A stretch of DNA of 64,000 nt from JAMXLO01 sp963776505 (GTDB lineage: Bacteria; Pseudomonadota; Alphaproteobacteria; Acetobacterales; Acetobacteraceae): NCBI GenBank assembly GCA_963776505.1, contig CAVZNH010000016.1:1-64000 (forward strand), in the 5' to 3' direction. Made by a program: the position numbers and the translations under genes. This document shows, piece by piece, positions 57,985-64,000 of this stretch. The notes below the pieces were generated by a model that saw only the letters and a list, made by a program, of their open reading frames with translations, was not told the DNA's origin and ran no database searches. Positions within the stretch are counted from its first letter, which is position 1; every line of letters starts with the position of its first letter.

Positions 57985-58870
57985 GCCAGGCGGTCCTTCA
58001 GGCGAGCGTCACGGAAGCCGTCCCGGCGCGGCAGATCGACTGGGTGGCGCACATCGTGCTTGGGCTCGGCGTGCTGCTTTTCGCTCTGCCCGTCTGGCTG
58101 GTGCTCGCGGGGTCAACCCAGGATTCCGGCGCGATCACCCGCGGCGACCTGTCGCTGCTGCCCAGTCTCGACCTGTCCGCTTATCCGCGCGTCCTGACGC
58201 ATGGCACGATGGGCACCGAACCGGTGTGGCACATGCTGCTGGTTTCCGGCGGCATGGCGCTCGCGATCGCCGGCGGCAAGATCGTCATCTCGATCCTGTC
58301 CGCCTATGCGGTGGTGTTCTTCCGCTTCCCGTTCCGCCGCACCGCGTTCTGGCTGATCTTCATCACGCTGATGCTGCCGGTCGAGGTGCGCATCATTCCG
58401 ACCTATGCGGTGATGTCGGATTTCGGCCTGATCAACAGCTTCACCGGCCTTTCCGTGCCGCTGATCGCCTCGGCCACCGCGACGCTGCTGTTCCGCCAGG
58501 TGTTCGTCGCCATTCCCGACGAACTGGTGGAGGCGGCGCGCATGGATGGCGCCGGCCCGCTGCGCTTCCTGCGCGACATCCTGATCCCGGTGTCGGCGGG
58601 AACATCGCGGTTTCGGCAGCCAACATCGCCGCGCTGTTCGTCATCCTGTTCGTCTATGGCTGGAACCAGTATCTCTGGCCGCTGCTGGTCGCGACCGACC
58701 CGGGCCTCGACACGATCGTCATCGGCATCGTGAAGATGATCGGCGTGGAGACGCAGACCGACTGGAGCGCGGTGATGGCGACCGCGGTTCTCGCGTTGCT
58801 GCCGCCGGTGCTGGTGGTGGTGCTCATGCAGCGCTGGTTCGTCGCGGGACTGACCGAGGGAGAGAAGTAA
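57981..58870 (+). pseudogene. ugpE: ABC transporter permease UgpE, single frameshift
   Basis: About 296 residues. Helices and the EAA loop EAARMDGAGPLRFLRDILIPV are normal up to about 58598, where VSAGNIAVSAANIAALFVILFVYGWNQYLWPL needs a one-base correction. The C-terminus then continues to MQRWFVAGLTEGEK at 58870. Start ATG overlaps the ugpA stop. A one-base error in a G/C-rich run (GGCGGGAAC) is a plausible cause. No ugpC follows; an intron remnant does. Confidence 0.85.
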
Positions 58871-58979
58871 TATCAGGCCCGACATCCACGACCCTGCGGG
58901 CAACGCTAGAAAAGACCTGGATGGCCGAACCTTCGCCGATCATGAGGGCGTCCGCGAGGAGGTATTGTCTGCACGGCGT

Positions 58980-59336
58980 GGAGTCGGTGCCTGGGTTGGT
59001 CGCAACCCAGTAATTGAAGGTAACTGCGTCGCTGAGAGCAACCGGAGGTGAACCGACAGTCCGTAGAGCCTGCCCCGGCAGGTTGATCGAAGCCTTCCTG
59101 CGGCAGGACATCATGAACGGCATGGAGCGGTGGCAGCCGGCTTCGGACAATTCAAGGCCGATCATCAACGCTGGCCCAATGCCTTCTTCGCGGTGCACGG
59201 GCTGTTCACCCTACAGGCAGCCCATGCGCAGGCGAGACACTCCCGATGAGGAAACCGACGACCGGAGAGCCGTGTGCGGGAGAACCGCACGCACGGTTCG
59301 GAGGGCGGGGAGGACAACATCCCAACTCCTACCGGT
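58980..59336 (+). mobile_element. Decayed group II intron, 3' part with domain V
   Basis: 59267-59299 folds as a group II intron domain V: GAGCCGTGTGCGG, a GAGA tetraloop, and CCGCACGCACGGTTC, with the catalytic AGC at the base and a two-base bulge in the 3' strand. The following GGAGGGCGGGGAGG to about 59336 fits domain VI and the 3' end. Upstream, 59030-59080 (GGTAACTGCGTCGCTGAGAGC and AACCGGAGGTGAACCGACAG) resembles domain I/II sequence. The maturase gene is missing except for a tail, so the element is an internally deleted remnant. The 5' boundary is uncertain. Confidence 0.75.
59151..59249 (+). pseudogene. C-terminal remnant of a group II intron reverse transcriptase/maturase
   Basis: In-frame codons up to the TGA at 59247-59249 read FKADHQRWPNAFFAVHGLF and then TLQAAHAQARHSR. 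This matches the end of bacterial intron-encoded proteins as I remember them (RWPNAFFAxxGLFSLxxAH). It sits directly before domain V, which is the right place for the end of a domain IV-borne ORF. Everything upstream of this tail is gone. Confidence 0.55.
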
Positions 59337-59393
59337 ACCTGGTTTCATCCAGCGCGTGTCCGCCGCCAGGCGTGTGTGGAACTCGCAATGACA

Positions 59394-60545
59394 TTAGAAA
59401 CTCCACCAGCAGCGCGCTGACCTTTTCCGCCTGTTCCTGCTGGACCCAGTGTCCGGCGCCATCGATCAGGTGGCAGCCGACCATGCGGGTGCAGGCTGAC
59501 CGCCTGCATGCGCTCGAACGCGCCGGGTCGCTGGTAGGTGCCCCAGTCGCTGCTGCCGGCGATGAACATCGACGGCACGTCGATCGTACCGGCCGGCGAA
59601 CAGTTGCAGCTCCGACGTGTCGAGCCCTGTCGTGCCGCGCCGATACCACTGCAAGCCGCCGGCGAAACTATTGCGCTCATACTCCGCCGCTGTACACTGC
59701 GAGTTCGCTGTCGGGGAGCCAGCGACAGGCGGCGATTTCCGCGGCGGACGGCATTTCATGCGCGACCGTCTCGGCCATCGTCTCGCCGAGATCCATGATG
59801 TAGTAGGTCGGCATCTTCGCCAGTTCCTCGGCGGTCCAGCCTTGCAGGCGGAACGGCTTGTTCTGCCGCCAGTCGGCGCTCTTGTGGTGGTAATAGGCGC
59901 GCAGGAACGCGTGCACGCCCTGCTTGCAGTGCCACATGTCCTCGTTGGCCGGGCGCGTGGAATAGTACCACTGATAGTGCTTGCGCGGACGCGGCAGGTT
60001 CGCCATTGCCGCTTGGATATCGCCGCGCTGGCACGGTTTGCGTCGAGCGCCGGCGGACCCTCGAACGGCGCGCTCATCAGCGCCACCGAGCGGAACACGT
60101 CGGGACGCACCAGTGCGCACCATGCGGCGACCGGCGAGCCGAAATCGTGCCCGACCACGGCCGCGACCGAGCGGTAGCCGAGGGCATGCACCAACCCGAG
60201 CTGATCCCGCACCGCGTTCAGCAGCCGGAACGAACGCAGGTCCGCGTCGGAGTCGTAGTCGGCGTGCCAGCCGGTGGTGCGGCCATAGCCGCGCAGGTCA
60301 GGGGCGACGACATGGAAGCCGGCATCGGCCAGCGCCGGCATCACCTTGCGCCAGGAATACGCCAGTTCCGGAAACCCGTGCAGCAGGAGCACGCACGGCC
60401 GATTGCCGGTCTCGAACCCGGCCTCCAGGATATGCACGCGAAGTCCGTTGATGTCGGGCACGAAACGCGAGCGCACGCCCATCGGAAGAACAGGGCCGTC
60501 GAGCGGCGCAAGTTCGGTCATCGTCTGTGTGTTCGGCTCCAGCAT
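59394..60545 (-). pseudogene. Epoxide hydrolase / alpha-beta hydrolase, multiple frameshifts
   Basis: Pieces in order reconstruct about 380 residues. LLLHGFPELAYSWRKVMPALADAGFHVVAPDLRGYGRT is the HGFPE oxyanion region of epoxide hydrolases, and the nucleophile Asp lies in VVGHDFGSPVAAW. The cap domain (HYQWYYSTRPANED, AFLRAYYHHKSADW) and the C-terminal FIAGSSDWGTYQRPGAFERMQ with His in LIDGAGHWVQQEQAE follow. Breaks occur near 60050, 59680, 59590 and 59510. It therefore probably makes no enzyme unless the sequence is wrong. Its 3' end abuts the intron remnant and a CTCGCAATGAC repeat end. Confidence 0.75.
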
Positions 60546-60663
60546 GATCCGCTCCCAGTTCCACCATCAGGATGGTAGCCGTGCGTCACTGGGCTTGGCG
60601 AGCAACGCGCCATGGTTGTATTGCTTCGTCGCAAAGTCGCGAATGGGCCTCAGAGGTCGGGAA

Positions 60664-62305
60664 ATGGCGGGCCAGGCGACGGCGGAACGGACGGTGTTCC
60701 TCTCCACCTTGCCGGCGTCGGTCGCGACAGCGACGGCTGGCGACATTGGTCGTGCTGGTCTCGTTGGGCATGTTCCTGCTGGCCGCGCCGTTGCCCAGGT
60801 GAAGCTGGCGGAGGTCTGGGCCTTCATCCCCAGCTATCAGTCGGCGCTGTTTGTGCCTGCGACCTGATCACCGCGGTGCTGCTGTTCGCGCAGTTCGCTC
60901 ATGCTTGGCTCGCCGCGCGCTTCTGGTGCTCGCGGGCGGCTATCTGTTCACGGCGTTCATGGCGGTGCCCCACGCGCTCAGCTTCCCGCGCCTGTTCGCT
61001 CCTGAGGGACTGATCGGTGCCGGGCCACAGACCACGGCTTGGCTGTACATGATCTGGCATGCGGGGTTCCCAGTTTCCGTGATCGGTTACGCGTTGCTGC
61101 ACGGCCGCGAGAGATCCGGCATCCTGCACGCGCCGTCGGTGCTACGTGTGTCGTAGCCATAGCCGTGGTTTTTGGCGCGGCACTGCTTGACCACCGCGGG
61201 CCACGGGCTGCTCCCCACCCTCATGCGCGGCGATGGATATACATCAGTGTTGCCCCTGGTCAGCGGTGCCGTCTGGACGCTGAGCCTCGTGGCGCTGCTC
61301 GTGCCTGTGGAAGCGGCGCCCGCATACGGTGCTCGACGTCTGGCTGATGGTGGTCATGTCGGCGTGGCTGTTCGACATGGCGCTGAGCGCGGTGCTCAAT
61401 GCTGCGGCGCTTCGACCTCGGCTTCTACGCTGGTCGCGTGTACGGGCTGATCGCAGGCAGCTTGGTGCTGCTTGTACTGCTGGTCGAGACTGGCGCGGTG
61501 TATGCCCGCCTGGCGCTTTCCTACGAAGTGGAACGCGATGTTCGGGACCGCCAATTGCACGAGATACAGTCGGAACTGATCCATGTCTCGCGATTGACCG
61601 AGCTCGGCCAGATGGTCTCGGCTCTGGCCCATGAAGTGAACCAGCCGCTGACCGCGGCCGGGAGCTATGTCAGTGCCGGTCGCCGACTGCTTCAGGCAGG
61701 CGATACAGCCAAGGCGGACGAGGCTCTGCAGAAGGGTGTGGACCAGGTCACGCGTGCCAGCCAGGTGATTCAGCGGCTGCGCCAGTTCGTGAAGAAGGCT
61801 GATGGCCAGCGCAGCGCCGAGGATCTCCGTCAGGTCATCGAGGAGGCGGCAGCGTTGGCGCTGCTTGGTGCGGAGGGGCGCGGAATCCGCATGGAGCTGA
61901 ATCTTGCTCCGGACACGCCGCTGGTGTTCATCGACAAGGTGCAGATCCAGCAGGTGCTGCTCAATTTGATCCGCAATGCTGTCGAGGCGATGCAGTCGAA
62001 CCTGCGGCGCGAGCTGAGCATCAGAGCGGTGATGCCGCTGACGGCATGGTCGAGGTGAGCGTGGCAGACAGCGGTCCGGGTCTTGCCGCGACGTGCGCGG
62101 GAAGCTGTTCCAGCCGTTCGTGACCACCAAGGCGTCCGGCATGGGAGTGGGACTGTCGATCTGTCGCAGCATCGTGGAGGCACATGGTGGGCGCATGTGG
62201 TTCGTCGATAATCCCGATGGTGGCGCGGAGTTCCGGTTCACCTTGCCCACTCTTGGCTCAAGCGGGGTGCAGCCGCTGCCGCCTGCTGCGGTGACGCGCG
62301 CTTGA
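60664..62305 (+). pseudogene. MASE4-type membrane sensor histidine kinase (FixL-like core), multiple frameshifts
   Basis: A MASE4 membrane sensor is recognisable in pieces: AEVWAFIPSYQSALFV, DLITAVLLFAQFAHAWL, GYLFTAFMAVPHALSFPRLFAPEGLIGAGPQTTAWLYMIWHAGFPV. The kinase core follows in one frame: RLTELGQMVSALAHEVNQPLTAAGSYV with the phospho-His, and LLNLIRNAVEAMQ. After a break near 62055 the ATPase C-terminal part GVGLSICRSIVEAHGGRMWF continues to 62305. Further breaks are near 60750, 60870, 60930, 61150 and 61310-61420. This is too many lesions for a simple error. Start at 60664 is tentative. Confidence 0.72.
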
Positions 62306-62336
62306 CCCTCTGGGCGCTCGCCCTTACACGCCGCGC

Positions 62337-63242
62337 ATGACCAAGACCGCAGCGATGGACGTCGAAGCCGCCACCGAACGGGCCCACGTGCTTGCGCAGG
62401 CCCTGCCGTTTCTGCGCCGTTATGCCGGCGCGACCATCGTGGTGAAATACGGCGGCCACGCGATGGGCGAGGAGCACCTGGCCCAGCAATTCGGCAGCGA
62501 TATCTCGTTGCTGAAGCAGGTTGGGGTGAACCCTGTCGTCGTGCACGGCGGCGGTCCGCAGATCAACGCGATGCTGAAGCGGCTCGCGATCCAATCCACC
62601 TTCGTCGACGGGCTGCGCGTCACCGATGCGGCGATGGTCGAGGTGGTGGAGATGGTGCTCGCCGGCACCGTCAACAAACAGGTCGCCAGCCTGATCACCC
62701 GCGCCGGTGCGCTCGCCGTCGGCGTGTGCGGCAAGGACGGCGGCATGATCCGCGCGCGCAAGCTGACGCGGACGAAGAAGGATCCGGACAGCAATATCGA
62801 ACGCGTGCTGGACCTCGGTTTCGTTGGCGAGCCGGAGCATGTCGATGTGCGCGTGATCCATGCGTTGACCGGCGCGGGCCTGGTGCCGGTGATTGCGCCG
62901 GTCGGCGTGGGCGAGGATGGGCAGACCTACAACATCAATGCCGACACCGTGGCCGGTGCTATCGCCGGCGCGTTGCAGGCCACGCGGCTGCTGATGCTGA
63001 CCGATGTCGCCGGCGTGCTGGACAATGAGAAGCGGCTGATCCCGGAACTGACGATCGCCGATGTCGAGGAAGGCATTCGCAGCGGCATGATCACCGGCGG
63101 CATGATCCCCAAGGTGGAGAACTGCGTCGATGCGGTGCGGCGTGGCGCCAAGGGTGCGGTCATTCTCGATGGCCGCGTGCCGCATGCCTGTCTGCTGGAG
63201 CTGTTCACCGAGGCTGGCCCGGGCACAATCATCCGGCCATAG
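62337..63242 (+). CDS. argB: Acetylglutamate kinase
   Basis: 301 residues, intact. It phosphorylates N-acetylglutamate in arginine synthesis. TIVVKYGGHAMG holds the ATP-phosphate Lys, VVHGGGPQINAMLKRL the glycine-rich substrate loop, and GMIPKVENCVDAV the second conserved Lys. The N-terminal extension before residue 30 is of the kind seen in arginine-inhibited hexameric enzymes. Regulated by arginine in that class; inference only. It lies 20 bases before the carboxymuconolactone decarboxylase-like gene. Confidence 0.94.
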   Translation: MTKTAAMDVEAATERAHVLAQALPFLRRYAGATIVVKYGGHAMGEEHLAQQFGSDISLLKQVGVNPVVVHGGGPQINAMLKRLAIQSTFVDGLRVTDAAMVEVVEMVLAGTVNKQVASLITRAGALAVGVCGKDGGMIRARKLTRTKKDPDSNIERVLDLGFVGEPEHVDVRVIHALTGAGLVPVIAPVGVGEDGQTYNINADTVAGAIAGALQATRLLMLTDVAGVLDNEKRLIPELTIADVEEGIRSGMITGGMIPKVENCVDAVRRGAKGAVILDGRVPHACLLELFTEAGPGTIIRP

Positions 63243-63262
63243 CCTCGTTCGGGGGGACGCAA

Positions 63263-64000
63263 ATGGCCACACGCGAGCAACTACGCCAGCAGGGCGAGGA
63301 GACGCGCCGGAGCCTGTTCGGCGCGGCAGCGGCGCAGGAACCGAAAGGGTTCGGCACGCTGCTGACCGAGGCAGTGCTGGGCGCGATCTGGAACCGGCCA
63401 GGCATGGCGATGTCGGATCGCATGCTGTGCACGCTGGCCGCACTCGCGGTCTGGCCGCGGCTGCGCCAGCTTCGCCGGCATATCGGTGCGGCGCTGGACC
63501 TTGGACTCTCCACCGAGGCGGTTCGCGAAGTGCTGGTGCAGGCGGGACTGTATGCCGGTTTCTCCGCAGCCGAGGAAACGCTTGCGCTGATGGCCGAAGT
63601 GCTCGCCGAACGCGGCGTGCCGTTTCCGCCTGATCCGCCAGCCGCGGCATCGTTGGAGGAAATGGCTGATCGCGGCCGTGCAGTGATGCACGACGTGCAC
63701 GGCGAGCGCAGCCGCCATGGTTACGCGGCGCCCGACAACCCGGTGACGTACGCGCTGTATGAGCTGGCAATCCAGTACGGCTATGGCGAGATCTGGTTTC
63801 GACCCGGGCTCGATCACCGCCAGCGCGCGCTGGTCGCGGTTGCCGCGTTCACCGCGCTGCGTCTGCCCGAGCAGGCGCGGCGCTTCGGTCAGGCTGCATT
63901 GAACCTCGGCGCTTCGCGCACGGAGGTGATCGAGGCGATCGTGCAGACCGCGCCGCATAGCGGCTTCCCGCCGGCGCTCAATGTGCTGAACGCGCTGTCC
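63263..64000 (+). CDS. Carboxymuconolactone decarboxylase family protein, cut by right edge
   Basis: 246 codons without a stop up to the window end, so the gene continues. Two CMD repeats are seen: MSDRMLCTLAALAVWPRLRQLRRHIGAALDLG with EVREVLVQAGLYAGFSAAEETL-like residues, and DHRQRALVAVAAFTALRLPEQARRFGQAALNLGAS with IVQTAPHSGFPPALNVL. No CxxC of the AhpD peroxidase type is visible, so a lactone decarboxylase or unassigned role is likelier. ATG at 63263 follows GGGGGGAC. Confidence 0.8.
   Translation, partial: MATREQLRQQGEETRRSLFGAAAAQEPKGFGTLLTEAVLGAIWNRPGMAMSDRMLCTLAALAVWPRLRQLRRHIGAALDLGLSTEAVREVLVQAGLYAGFSAAEETLALMAEVLAERGVPFPPDPPAAASLEEMADRGRAVMHDVHGERSRHGYAAPDNPVTYALYELAIQYGYGEIWFRPGLDHRQRALVAVAAFTALRLPEQARRFGQAALNLGASRTEVIEAIVQTAPHSGFPPALNVLNALS

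Noticed and set aside
58824..59198. Minus-strand frame of 124 codons in the intron region
   Set aside because: It lies across intron RNA sequence; frames of this kind are commonly predicted falsely inside group II introns.
1..64000. CRISPR arrays, rRNA, tRNA, prophage genes, replication origin
   Set aside because: I found no regularly spaced direct repeats, no cloverleaf or rRNA signature, no phage structural genes and no DnaA-box cluster.

Overview
The window is a high-GC bacterial chromosome segment. The gene set points to an alphaproteobacterium, most likely in Rhodospirillales (Acetobacteraceae-like). The signs are PriA, an FSA-type transaldolase, a DUF484 protein and XerC side by side, a complex I-related Hyf cluster, and many flavin-dependent oxidoreductases and substrate-binding proteins. 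The lineage is inferred from gene content only; there is no rRNA or tRNA in the window to test it.

Layout. 1-2.7 kb: a decayed SAM/class III cyclase/AAA regulator running off the left edge. 2.8-8.5 kb: a CobW-type GTPase, an LVIVD-repeat protein, an SDR and two LLM flavin monooxygenases, the second being RutA. 8.5-11.3 kb: two insertion sequences (IS701-like, then IS5-like) lying end to end at CTAG sites, the first copy of which contains the rutA stop codon. 11.5-16.4 kb: housekeeping genes (priA, transaldolase, DUF484, xerC) and a small exported protein. 16.9-22.1 kb: a disulfide oxidoreductase, a third LLM enzyme, a nitrilase-nadK operon and small membrane proteins. 22.2-24.8 kb: an aldo/keto reductase, a TTC38-like TPR protein and a 4-oxalocrotonate tautomerase.

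24.8-32.1 kb: an XRE regulator followed by hyfB-C-E-F-G-I, nearly all joined by ATGA or GTGA overlaps. The large subunit lacks most of the nickel-binding cysteines, so this looks like an energy-converting hydrogenase-related (Ehr) membrane complex, not a hydrogenase. 32.3-35.2 kb: a hybrid histidine kinase with an HPt domain and a convergent, overlapping single-domain response regulator. 35.2-46.9 kb: a PHB depolymerase-type esterase, a Trp-rich 24-codon ORF behind a hairpin, argD-argF, recX, an acyltransferase, GST, HpaB-like monooxygenase, MFS/GNAT and hslO with a lipoprotein. 46.9-52.6 kb: a catabolic group (MmgE/PrpD, HpcH/HpaI aldolase, phthalate-decarboxylase-like binding protein, Asp/Glu racemase, TctC-like receptor) and apt. 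53.1-58.9 kb: an aminotransferase, a Liv-type binding protein and ugpB-A-E. 58.9-59.35 kb: the 3' remnant of a group II intron where ugpC would be expected. 59.4-64 kb: a broken epoxide hydrolase, a broken MASE4 sensor kinase, argB and a carboxymuconolactone decarboxylase-family gene cut by the right edge.

A striking property of the window is that about twenty recognisable genes carry single-base frameshifts (one carries an in-frame TAA), although protein similarity continues cleanly on both sides. Several shifts fall in short homopolymers and they hit priA, recX, hslO and ugpE. Sequencing or assembly error is therefore a serious alternative to real gene decay, except where a gene has many lesions (cyclase, PrpD, epoxide hydrolase, MASE4 kinase). 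Broken genes are given over their full reconstructed span with the approximate break points.
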